A DNA stretch of 64,000 nucleotides from positions 2,294,001 through 2,358,000 of the forward strand of contig OZ244931.1 of NCBI GenBank assembly GCA_965222215.1, written 5' to 3'. The notes under the pieces were generated by a model. It had not been told where the DNA came from and did not search any database. It saw only the letters and a program-made list of their open reading frames with translations. The stretch comes from JABJAG01 sp965222215. Lineage in GTDB: Bacteria; Pseudomonadota; Alphaproteobacteria; UBA6615. Shown one piece after another: positions 25,384-33,239 of this stretch. Position 1 is the first letter of the stretch. Each line of letters starts with the position of its first letter. Made by a program: the position numbers and the translations under genes.

Positions 25384-25851
25384 CTACTGGATCGAGATCC
25401 GGTTGTCCGGCTCGCTCTGCGGCCGCACCGGTCCCGCGTACACCCGCCCCGCGCACACATCGGCGATGCTGATGGAACTCAGATATCCATGAATCTGGTG
25501 CCCCAGCTCCTCCCACAGGTCGTGGGTCAGGCAGCGGGAGGTCTTGTTGATGCATCCGAGCGACGAGCCCGGTTTGCAGCCTGTTGTCCGGATCGGCTCA
25601 TCGACCGCCAGAATGACCTCAGACACGCGAATGTCGTCGGCGGGCTCGGCAAGCATGTATCCACCGCCGGGACCGCGCACGCTTTGCACAAGACCGGCGC
25701 GCCGCAGCTTGCCGAAAAGCTGCTCGAGGTACGACAGCGAGATCGCCTGCCGTTCGGCAATGTCCGCGAGCGTGACCGGTCCCTCGGCGCTGTTCTGCGC
25801 CAGATCGACCATCGCCATCACGCCGTACCGTCCCTTGGTGCTGAGTTTCAT
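25384..25851 (-). CDS. iscR: Rrf2 family Fe-S regulator IscR
   Basis: A 155-residue Rrf2 protein: winged helix (residues 1-65, MKLSTKGRYGVMAMVDLA) and cluster ligands Cys92, Cys100, Cys107 and His110 (GCKPGSSLGC and SRCLTHDLWEEL). The Cys spacing (7 and 6 residues) is longer than in the enterobacterial protein but normal in alphaproteobacteria. With its 2Fe-2S cluster, IscR represses type 1 sites when Fe-S supply is sufficient. A matching site overlaps the promoter 0.9 kb upstream, in front of cysE, so autoregulation of the whole operon is expected. cysE lies 30 bp upstream. Confidence 0.93.
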   Translation of the reverse strand: MKLSTKGRYGVMAMVDLAQNSAEGPVTLADIAERQAISLSYLEQLFGKLRRAGLVQSVRGPGGGYMLAEPADDIRVSEVILAVDEPIRTTGCKPGSSLGCINKTSRCLTHDLWEELGHQIHGYLSSISIADVCAGRVYAGPVRPQSEPDNRISIQ

Positions 25852-25881
25852 AGCCTTGTCTTTCCGTGTTCCGGGGTCCGC

Positions 25882-26637
25882 CTAGACGGTGCGCCCGGTT
25901 TCGTCGGTGTCCGTGTCGGCCTCGCTTTCCGAGCCCGGCACGCCCAACCGCATGCGCGCCTCGAGATCGCGCTCAAGCTCCTCGACCCGCATACGCAAGG
26001 TGCTGATCTCGTTCAGCATTGCCTCTATCGATTTCTTCCCGGGATCGGGGATGTCGCCGGTCGGCGTGCCGTAAGCCGAGAACGTGTCGGGAGAGCAGGA
26101 CGACGACGGGACCGGCTGCGCCGGAATGCCGACCACCGTGCAGCCCTCGGGCACGTCTTTCACCACGACCGCATTGGCGCCGACGCGCGCATTCCGGCCC
26201 ACCGTCACCGGGCCGAGCACCTGGGCGCCGGACCCGATGATCGAACCTTCAAGCAAGGTCGGATGGCGCTTCACGTTCACCTGCGCTTCGCTCTCGACAG
26301 CGGGCGAGATGCCGCCCAGGGTCACGTTGTGATAGAGCGTCACGTCGTCGGCGATGTCCGCCGTCTCACCGATCACCACGCCGATCGCGTGGTCGATCAC
26401 AAGGCGTTTCCCGATGGTCGCCCCGGGATGGATATCGACGCCCGTCAGGAAGCGGCCGAAGTTGCTGATGAACCGCGCGAGCACGAACAACCTGTTGGCC
26501 CAGAGCCAGTTCGAAAATCTGTACCAGACAACCGCGTGGAAGCCCGGATAGCTGATCGCGACCATGAATCGCGAACTCGCAGCCGGGTCGCGTTCCATGT
26601 ATGCGTCGAGATCGTCAAAGAGATGCTTGAATGCCAT
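25882..26637 (-). CDS. cysE: Serine O-acetyltransferase CysE (short, EpsC-type)
   Basis: A 251-residue serine acetyltransferase, which makes O-acetylserine from serine and acetyl-CoA as the first committed step of cysteine synthesis. The left-handed beta-helix is visible as hexapeptide repeats (IHPGATIGKRLVIDHAIGVV, LYHNVTLGG, GSIIGSGAQVLGPVTVG). It lacks the long N-terminal helical domain of enteric CysE. A roughly 70-residue polar, helical tail (SIEAMLNEISTLRMRVEELERD, a short coiled coil) follows. It is the first gene after the IscR-box promoter, so cysteine supply is tied to Fe-S demand. Confidence 0.93.
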   Translation of the reverse strand: MAFKHLFDDLDAYMERDPAASSRFMVAISYPGFHAVVWYRFSNWLWANRLFVLARFISNFGRFLTGVDIHPGATIGKRLVIDHAIGVVIGETADIADDVTLYHNVTLGGISPAVESEAQVNVKRHPTLLEGSIIGSGAQVLGPVTVGRNARVGANAVVVKDVPEGCTVVGIPAQPVPSSSCSPDTFSAYGTPTGDIPDPGKKSIEAMLNEISTLRMRVEELERDLEARMRLGVPGSESEADTDTDETGRTV

Positions 26638-26654
26638 GTCGACCTTTATGATAT

Positions 26655-26676
26655 AGAGCGCACGACAACGCGCTCT
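26655..26676 (-). promoter_or_regulatory. Perfect stem-loop in the cysE leader
   Basis: A 7-bp perfect stem AGAGCGC/GCGCTCT closes an 8-nt loop. It lies inside the expected 5' untranslated region, between the promoter start near 26711 and the cysE ATG at 26637, 18 bp before the start codon and just upstream of the AAAGG ribosome site. It could affect mRNA stability or translation; there is no T run, so it is not a terminator. Confidence 0.5.
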
Positions 26677-26717
26677 TCTCGCCGTCTGATCCCGCCCTAC
26701 GGAGCGGCTTCGAGCGG

Positions 26718-26750
26718 GATATAAGATGTCCGAGTAAATCGGTCAAGTAT
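26718..26750 (-). promoter_or_regulatory. Sigma70 promoter overlapped by an IscR type-1-like site
   Basis: On the minus strand: -35 TTGACC (26741-26746), a 17-bp spacer and -10 TATATC (26718-26723). The 25-bp IscR-like site (26726-26750) reads ATACTTGACC, GATTTACTCG, GACAT from 5' to 3'. The TTGAC..(A)TTTACTCGG core is the hallmark of type 1 IscR boxes, such as the one at the enterobacterial iscR promoter. It stands at the head of the 13-gene cluster beginning with cysE. Confidence 0.85.
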
Positions 26751-26784
26751 TCGAGACGCCACCCGGCGGAATGGAAAAAGCAAT

Positions 26785-27495
26785 ATGCCCGAAGTGATCA
26801 TCAACGGCCCCGAAGGCCGTCTGGAAGGCCGCTACTATCCGGCAAAAAAGCCGAATTCACCCATCGCCCTGCTGCTGCATCCGCATCCTCAGCACGGCGG
26901 CACGATGAACAACAAGGTCGTGTACCAGCTCTACCAGATGTTCGTGCGGCGCGGCTTCGCCACGCTCCGGTTCAATTTCCGCGGCGTCGGCCGCAGCCAG
27001 GGCAGCTTCGACCGGGGCGAAGGCGAGCTTTCGGACGCCGCATCGGCGCTGGACTGGCTGCAGAGCCAGAACCAGGACGCCCCGATGTGCTGGATCGGCG
27101 GCTTCTCCTTCGGCGCGTGGATCGGCATGCAGCTCCTGATGCGGCGGCCGGAGATCACCGGTTTCCTGTCCATCTCGCCCCCCGCCAACATGTACGACTT
27201 CTCGTTCCTGGCGCCCTGCCCCGCTTCGGGCCTGATCACCCACGGCGACAAGGACGACATCGTCCCGCAGGATTCCGTGACCGAGCTGATCGCGAAACTC
27301 GCCAAGCAGAAAGACGTCATCATCGACTTCCAGGTGCTCAAGGGCGCGACGCACTTCTACAACGAACACCTCGAAGAGCTTGAGCAGACTGCCAACAGCT
27401 ATCTGGATCGCCGCATCGGCGAAATCGAGGCGGCCATTGCCGCGGAAGCGGCTGCCGCAGCGGCTGAGGAAGAAGAAAAGGCTGCGAGCAGCTAG
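26785..27495 (+). CDS. Alpha/beta hydrolase (dienelactone hydrolase-like)
   Basis: A 236-residue alpha/beta hydrolase: LLLHPHPQHGGTMNNKV oxyanion region, FRGVGRSQGSFDRGEGE, nucleophile elbow GFSFGAW, Asp in THGDKDDIVP and catalytic His in KGATHFYNEHL. It ends in an Ala/Glu-rich low-complexity tail. Members of this family are often found beside alphaproteobacterial suf genes, but their substrate is not known. It is divergent from cysE and shares the intergenic region holding the IscR-like site, so it may be co-regulated. Converges on anmK with 8 bp between. Confidence 0.85.
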   Translation: MPEVIINGPEGRLEGRYYPAKKPNSPIALLLHPHPQHGGTMNNKVVYQLYQMFVRRGFATLRFNFRGVGRSQGSFDRGEGELSDAASALDWLQSQNQDAPMCWIGGFSFGAWIGMQLLMRRPEITGFLSISPPANMYDFSFLAPCPASGLITHGDKDDIVPQDSVTELIAKLAKQKDVIIDFQVLKGATHFYNEHLEELEQTANSYLDRRIGEIEAAIAAEAAAAAAEEEEKAASS

Positions 27496-27503
27496 GTTTT
27501 CGC

Positions 27504-28613
27504 TCAGGCTGCCCGCACCGGCGACAGGCGACCGCCTGTCTGCGGCGCACGCACGCCGGTCGTGGACGGGCCGCTGAGCGGCCAGCCCTGCAAACAGCGC
27601 ACGGCCAGATAACCGAACGCCTGGGCCTCCAGCGCATCCCCGTCGATCCCGGCGGTCTCGGTCGGCTCGACCGGTGCGCCAAGCGCATCGCGGAGCGCTG
27701 AGACAATGTAGGGGTTCTTCCGCCCGCCCCCGGTCACGAGCCACCGGGCAGGCGCTTCCGGCAAGTGGTCGGCGGCCCGTTCGATAGATTTCACCGTAAA
27801 CATGGCCAGCGTGGCGGCGCCGTCTTCCAGCGACAGGCCTTGTACCGCGCTCGCGTCGAAGTCGTTGCGATCCAGCGATTTGGGTGGCGGTTGTTCGAAA
27901 TACGGATGCGCCATCAGCGTTTCCACAATGGCCCGGTCCGGCGCGCCGCGCATCGCAAGCTTCCCGTCGAGATCGCAGGTCTGCCCGGTTCGCGCGGCAA
28001 CCCAGTCGTCGATCATCGCGTTTCCCGGCCCCGTATCGAAAGCGACAAGGTGGTCGAAAACATCGGGCCGCGACGGGTCCGCGCCCGGGCCGATCCAGGT
28101 CAGGTTGGCGACGCCGCCGATGTTCAGAAAGCACATCGGCCGTTCCGCGGGCGCCAGCGCGGCGTGGAAGATCGGTGCGAAAGGCGCGCCCTGCCCACCG
28201 GCCGCCACATCCGCACTGCGGAAATCGGAAACAACATCCACGCCCAGCAGCCGCGCGAGTTGTTCGCCGTCGCCGATCTGCACGGTCCTGTCGTTGTCCG
28301 GGTCATGCAGAACCGTGTGACCATGAAATCCGACGATATCCACATTTGCCGCCGCGACACCGGTTTCGTCGAGCAGCGCCGACGCCGCTTCGGCGTGGCG
28401 CCGGGTCAACGCCTGCGATATATCGGCGGATACGTCGCTCCGCCCCAGGCACCCGCGCAAGGCGTCGCGGAACGCGCTGTCATAGGCGAAAGATCGGGAC
28501 GCGACGGGCTCGACGAGGCCGGCACCGTCGGTGCGCAACAGGGCGGCGTCGATTCCGTCCATCGACGTGCCGCTCATCATGCCCAGCGCCTGCAGGGGTT
28601 TGCCCGTGTACAT
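27504..28613 (-). CDS. anmK: Anhydro-N-acetylmuramic acid kinase
   Basis: A 369-residue sugar kinase of the ASKHA fold that cleaves and phosphorylates 1,6-anhydro-MurNAc to MurNAc-6-phosphate in cell-wall recycling. The signatures are GMMSGTSMDGIDAALL at the N-terminus, DIVGFHGHTV, NIGGVANLTWIG, AFDTGPGNAMIDDW and VTGGGRKNP. ATG 28613 gives the family start; the upstream frame was rejected. It is divergent from tyrS (100-bp gap), the usual arrangement in many alphaproteobacteria. Confidence 0.95.
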   Translation of the reverse strand: MYTGKPLQALGMMSGTSMDGIDAALLRTDGAGLVEPVASRSFAYDSAFRDALRGCLGRSDVSADISQALTRRHAEAASALLDETGVAAANVDIVGFHGHTVLHDPDNDRTVQIGDGEQLARLLGVDVVSDFRSADVAAGGQGAPFAPIFHAALAPAERPMCFLNIGGVANLTWIGPGADPSRPDVFDHLVAFDTGPGNAMIDDWVAARTGQTCDLDGKLAMRGAPDRAIVETLMAHPYFEQPPPKSLDRNDFDASAVQGLSLEDGAATLAMFTVKSIERAADHLPEAPARWLVTGGGRKNPYIVSALRDALGAPVEPTETAGIDGDALEAQAFGYLAVRCLQGWPLSGPSTTGVRAPQTGGRLSPVRAA

Positions 28614-28713
28614 ATCGCGCCTTTCGAAATCCGAGCGCCGAAGATATACACGCGCGCGTCGGGGTTGTGCTAGGTAGCGCCTCCGACGCGCAACACCTGC
28701 CGACCAGCGAGCC

Positions 28714-29967
28714 ATGACCAGCTACAAATCAGAATTCGTCCAGACCCTCGTCGACCGCGGATACCTACATCAGTGCACCGATCTCGGCGCGCTCGACGCC
28801 CGTGCCGCCGAAGGCCCGATCACGGCTTATGTCGGCTACGACGCGACGGCGAACAGCCTGCATATCGGCAACCTGGTCTCGATCATGATGCTGCACTGGT
28901 TCCAGCAGACCGGTCACAAACCGATCGTCCTGATGGGCGGCGGCACGACCAAGGTCGGCGACCCGTCCGGCAAGGACGAATCCCGCAAGCTGCTGACCAA
29001 CGACCAGATCGACGCCAACATCGCCTCGATCCGTCAGACCTTCACCAGCTTTCTAGACTTCGGCGACGGCGCGACCGACGCGATCATGGTCAACAACGCC
29101 GACTGGCTCGACACACTGGAATACATCCCGTTCCTGCGCGACGTGGGACGGCACTTCACGATCAACCGGATGCTGACGTTCGATTCCGTGAAGCTCCGCC
29201 TCGACCGCGAGCAGCCGCTGACCTTCCTCGAATTCAATTACATGATTCTGCAGGCGTATGATTTCGTGGAACTGGCGAAACGCCATGACTGCGTGCTGCA
29301 GATGGGCGGGTCGGACCAGTGGGGCAATATCGTCAACGGCATCGACCTGGGCCGGCGCATCGCGGAACGTGAGCTGTACGGCCTGACGACCCCCCTCATC
29401 ACGACCGCGTCGGGCGCGAAGATGGGCAAGACCGCCGACGGGGCTGTCTGGCTCCGCCCCGAGCAATTCTCGCCCTACGACTACTGGCAGTTCTGGCGCA
29501 ACACGGAAGACGCGGATGTGGGCCGCTTCCTGAAACTGTTCACGAACCTGCCGCTCGACGAGATCGCCCGTCTCGAAGCCCTCGAGGGCGCGGAAATCAA
29601 CGACGCGAAGAAGGTTCTCGCCAACGCCGCGACGCAAATTTTACACGGCGGTACTGCGGCCCGGGAATCTGCAGAGACAGCAGAGAAAACTTTCGAGTCC
29701 GGCGTGACCGCGGACGGCCTGCCGACCACTGAAATTCCCCGTGCCGAGCTGGAAGACGGCATCGCCCTGTTCGCGCTCCTCGCGCGCGCCGGGTTGGCCG
29801 CCTCAAACAGCGAGGCCCGCCGCCTCATCAAGGGCGGCGGCGCACGCGTCAACGACACACCGGCCCGGGAGGAAACCGCGGAGATCGATCTCTCGGCGCT
29901 GAACGAAGACGGTGTCGTCAAACTGTCCGCCGGCAAGAAGCGGCACGCGCTGGTTCGGCCGGTTTAG
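28714..29967 (+). CDS. tyrS: Tyrosyl-tRNA synthetase
   Basis: A 417-residue class I aminoacyl-tRNA synthetase (TyrS type). The HIGH-like motif is HIGN (SLHIGNLVS), the KMSKS-like motif is KMGKT, the tyrosine-binding stretch is YVGYDATA and QMGGSDQWGNI follows. A C-terminal S4 domain (SEARRLIKGGGARVND) contacts tRNA. It charges tRNA-Tyr. No T-box leader is visible, as expected outside Firmicutes. Converges on the AsmA-like gene with only 8 bp between the stops. Confidence 0.96.
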   Translation: MTSYKSEFVQTLVDRGYLHQCTDLGALDARAAEGPITAYVGYDATANSLHIGNLVSIMMLHWFQQTGHKPIVLMGGGTTKVGDPSGKDESRKLLTNDQIDANIASIRQTFTSFLDFGDGATDAIMVNNADWLDTLEYIPFLRDVGRHFTINRMLTFDSVKLRLDREQPLTFLEFNYMILQAYDFVELAKRHDCVLQMGGSDQWGNIVNGIDLGRRIAERELYGLTTPLITTASGAKMGKTADGAVWLRPEQFSPYDYWQFWRNTEDADVGRFLKLFTNLPLDEIARLEALEGAEINDAKKVLANAATQILHGGTAARESAETAEKTFESGVTADGLPTTEIPRAELEDGIALFALLARAGLAASNSEARRLIKGGGARVNDTPAREETAEIDLSALNEDGVVKLSAGKKRHALVRPV

Positions 29968-29975
29968 CCCTTCGA

Positions 29976-32900
29976 CTACTGGCCGATTTCCGGCTGCTCG
30001 GGGTCCGGCAGGATCTCGCCGTCCTCACCGCCTTCTCCGCTAAACCCGGACAGCAGCCGGCGGATAATTCCCGGCGTCAGGACCGACAACGGATTGACCG
30101 ATACATTGGGGTCGTCCAGCGACCCGTCCACGCCGAACGTCGCGGCAAAGATACCCTCCGAGCCGCCGGACAGGACCTGTCCGATCAACGGAATATTCGC
30201 CAGCAGCGAGTTCAGCGTGTAGGCCGGGGCAATCTCGCCTTCCATGTCGATGGTATCGGCAACCCGATCGATGCGCCCGCTCGCGATGATGCCGATCTCC
30301 GCGCCCCGCGCCTTCGCGTCTTCGATCAGGATTTCGGTCTCGGTCAGTCTAAATGGTATCTCGGCGCGCCGGAACGTGATGCCGTCCCCCCCGAGAACAT
30401 CTCCGATGCCCGAGAACGACGCCAATGCCAGGACCTTCGCCGCGAAAGGCTCCTCCGTCAGAACGAAACCCTGCGAATCGACCTGTCCGGTCAGCACCTC
30501 GTCTTTCCCCGTTCCCTCGAAGACGCCGACAACACGAAGGTCACCGTCGCGGATCGTGTCCACCCAGTCGAGAGCACGCAGGAGCCCGCCCGCGTCATCG
30601 GTTTCGACCCTGAGACGCCGCACAGCCCCGTCGGGCACAACCTCCACGAAGATGCGCCCGGCATTGGAGAGATCGCCTCGCAGCAGCACGTTCGACCAGT
30701 CGGTACCGTCATTTTCCAGCACGCCGTGCGCGCCCTGCAATCGCGTCTCCTCGCCCAGACGGATCGAACCGATCGGTGACTGGTCGCTCACCCGGATACG
30801 CATGGGAGGCGTTGTGTCTTCCCCGTCGGTTTCGTCATCGTCGCTCAACAGCTCGTCGACCAACGCCCGCGCATCGAGGGACACACCCGACAGGGCAATG
30901 TCCGGCACGCCGGATTCTGACATGTCGACGGCCAGCGCGACGGCAGTCTCCCCAAACCGAAGGTCTGAGAACCTCAACTGCTGGAGAGCGAATGTGTCCT
31001 CGCCCAGGCGGAAGGTGGCCGCGCCGCTTGCCCGGAGGTCAGCGGCCTCGATCATGATTTCTGGAACCGTCAGGAAGCTGTCGTCCGACGCGTGAAAGCG
31101 GACAAACGCACGCCCCTCGATCCCGGCCGGTTTGCGCCAGTCGAAGGGCTCCAGCGACAGCGCGCTTTCCGTAAGGTCGATCTCCGCGGCACCCGCCGAC
31201 ACACCGTCCCAGCCGACGGAAAAAGTCAGGCCAAGACCGATCGGCCCCTCCAGATAGGGCGCGGTCGCGACGTCCAGCCGCGCGCGCGCGGCTTCGTCGA
31301 GCGTCGCGCGCACCTCATAGCGTGTGCGCACTTCGCCATCGTCGTTAAACCGCTCCAGCCACGTCAGGTCGAGCGGGATGCCGTCGATCTTCGCCGTGCC
31401 GCTCGCTTCGAGGCCTTCGCGGTTGACCATGAGGGTCAGGTCTCCCTCAGAGACCGGCAACCCGAACGCGGCTTCGGCCGCCGAAAACGAGGTCAGCCGC
31501 GACGTCGTGGCGACTGCGATTTCGTCGACCTTGATCTCGTCCAGTAGCGGAAAGGCAAATACGGCGTTGGTCCGCTGTGTGCCCGAGGTGGTGGCCGGAT
31601 CGATTCCGAAGTCCGAAATAAAGCCGAGCGGCTCTCCATCCAGAATCTCGAGCGCATCGCGCACCGGGCCTGCCACCGTGGCTTCGATCTTGATGGTTTC
31701 GCCACGCGGCGGGCCGCTCAGCCCCGCGATGACGACCGATCCCTTTTCCGCAACGATGTCGCGCAAGCGCGCCTGGGTCACCTCGATCTCGAGCTTCTCG
31801 GCATCGAAGACAATATTGCCGGCACCGCCGGTAATCGGCTCCAGCGGCCTCAGATAGTGTACCGTCGCTTCCCGGAACTGCATGTCGCCGCCGATACCGT
31901 CGACCGTGAAATTCTGCGGATCCGTCTCGGAAACTTCCGCACGTGCACGAAACGACAGACTGTCGATCCGGCCGTCCTCGATATTCTCCGTCACCCACTC
32001 ATGAGCCGAATCCTCGAAGGCCGGCGGCCAGTAGAGATCGATATCGTCGACCGGCAGGTCACGGAGGCCGCCCTCCAACGAGATCCGCCAAACCCCGTCT
32101 GCCCTTTGTGCATCGGCAGCCATGCCGACGACCGTCTCTCCAAGGTCCACTTCGAATTTTTCCACGGACACCTGATCGAGCCCGCGCCCTGCATTGATCC
32201 TCAGCGCCGCGCCATCGAATCTCACCGGCAGTTCGAGCGACGGTGCGGCATCGAGCGTTCCTGCTCCCATGCGAAGATCGACGCTTGCCGACAACGGCGT
32301 CATGGCCGGGTCCAGTTCGAGCGTTAGGGTGCCATCGAGGCGTGCTTCGAGCCTGTCGAGCATTGCAAGAGCGCCGTCGAACGGCACCAGCGCCGACGGA
32401 GAGAGATCGCTGAACACAAGCCCGAGATCGGTCGTGCGTGATTTGGCCCGGTGGACCCCTGAAAGACCGAGATGGATGGCGCTCTCACCCTCACCGACCA
32501 CGACCGAACCGTCGGCACGCACGCCCTCATCGTCGCGCGACAGGGTGATGTTGACCCGGGATACAACAAAGGTTCTCCCCGCGACGCGGTCCTCGAACTC
32601 AATGAGCGCACTGAGCACGGAAATTTGTGACAGGTAACCGCTCGCGAGATCCGGGTTCGGCGGCCGCAGGAGTTCTCCAACCAGATCGGACGCGGCTTGT
32701 CCGCCTCCGCCGTCCGTCGCCCCGTCGCCAAACCCGATGCTGATTTTGCCGTCAGCCTCTCGAACGGCCTGCATTCGCGGTCCAAGCAACTCCAGCCGCG
32801 TGGGCGCGATCAGGCCCCGCAGGAGGGCGCGGGCACTGAAGGTTACCGCCATTTCGGGAACCGTCGCCTGGACGGCGCCATCGGTCCCCAGGACCTGTAG

Positions 32901-33203
32901 GCCGATGGCGCGAATATCCAGCGCCCGGTTCGGCCCTTCCCATGCAAGGATCGTGTCGTGCAGCTTGACGCTGGCGCCATCCAGCGCCGAGTTCAGGGTC
33001 CTTTCCACAACCGGAGTCAGGAAACTCAGGCTTATCGGCCCGCGGCTCAACTGGAAGAAAAGCGCGCCGAGCATCAGCGCCAGTCCGACAAGCGCGGCGG
33101 CGAAGAAAACAAGCAGGGCTCGCGAACTTCGGACGATCAACGCGGGGCCTTTCAAACGGCCGTTTTCGCACCCTGCGGGCGAACTTGACCGACCCCCCGC
33201 CAT
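29976..33203 (-). CDS. AsmA/YhdP-like envelope protein (DUF3971)
   Basis: A 1075-residue protein with one N-terminal membrane anchor (about residues 27-50, ALLVFFAAALVGLALMLGAL) followed by a very long beta-rich periplasmic part, including the DUF3971 region and an AsmA-like C-terminal domain (GDLRVVGVFEGTGKDEVLTG, LNSLLANIPLIGQVLSGGSE). YhdP, TamB and AsmA proteins form long grooves that carry phospholipid between the membranes. The C-terminal INYANIPLIG-type stretch is typical of YhdP. The start at 33203 has no clear ribosome site, so a start a few codons away is possible. It is divergent from glnE with only 36 bp between. Confidence 0.85.
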   Translation of the reverse strand: MAGGRSSSPAGCENGRLKGPALIVRSSRALLVFFAAALVGLALMLGALFFQLSRGPISLSFLTPVVERTLNSALDGASVKLHDTILAWEGPNRALDIRAIGLQVLGTDGAVQATVPEMAVTFSARALLRGLIAPTRLELLGPRMQAVREADGKISIGFGDGATDGGGGQAASDLVGELLRPPNPDLASGYLSQISVLSALIEFEDRVAGRTFVVSRVNITLSRDDEGVRADGSVVVGEGESAIHLGLSGVHRAKSRTTDLGLVFSDLSPSALVPFDGALAMLDRLEARLDGTLTLELDPAMTPLSASVDLRMGAGTLDAAPSLELPVRFDGAALRINAGRGLDQVSVEKFEVDLGETVVGMAADAQRADGVWRISLEGGLRDLPVDDIDLYWPPAFEDSAHEWVTENIEDGRIDSLSFRARAEVSETDPQNFTVDGIGGDMQFREATVHYLRPLEPITGGAGNIVFDAEKLEIEVTQARLRDIVAEKGSVVIAGLSGPPRGETIKIEATVAGPVRDALEILDGEPLGFISDFGIDPATTSGTQRTNAVFAFPLLDEIKVDEIAVATTSRLTSFSAAEAAFGLPVSEGDLTLMVNREGLEASGTAKIDGIPLDLTWLERFNDDGEVRTRYEVRATLDEAARARLDVATAPYLEGPIGLGLTFSVGWDGVSAGAAEIDLTESALSLEPFDWRKPAGIEGRAFVRFHASDDSFLTVPEIMIEAADLRASGAATFRLGEDTFALQQLRFSDLRFGETAVALAVDMSESGVPDIALSGVSLDARALVDELLSDDDETDGEDTTPPMRIRVSDQSPIGSIRLGEETRLQGAHGVLENDGTDWSNVLLRGDLSNAGRIFVEVVPDGAVRRLRVETDDAGGLLRALDWVDTIRDGDLRVVGVFEGTGKDEVLTGQVDSQGFVLTEEPFAAKVLALASFSGIGDVLGGDGITFRRAEIPFRLTETEILIEDAKARGAEIGIIASGRIDRVADTIDMEGEIAPAYTLNSLLANIPLIGQVLSGGSEGIFAATFGVDGSLDDPNVSVNPLSVLTPGIIRRLLSGFSGEGGEDGEILPDPEQPEIGQ

Positions 33204-33239
33204 ACATCAGTGTGCGCGAAAATCAAACCGGCGCCGCCG

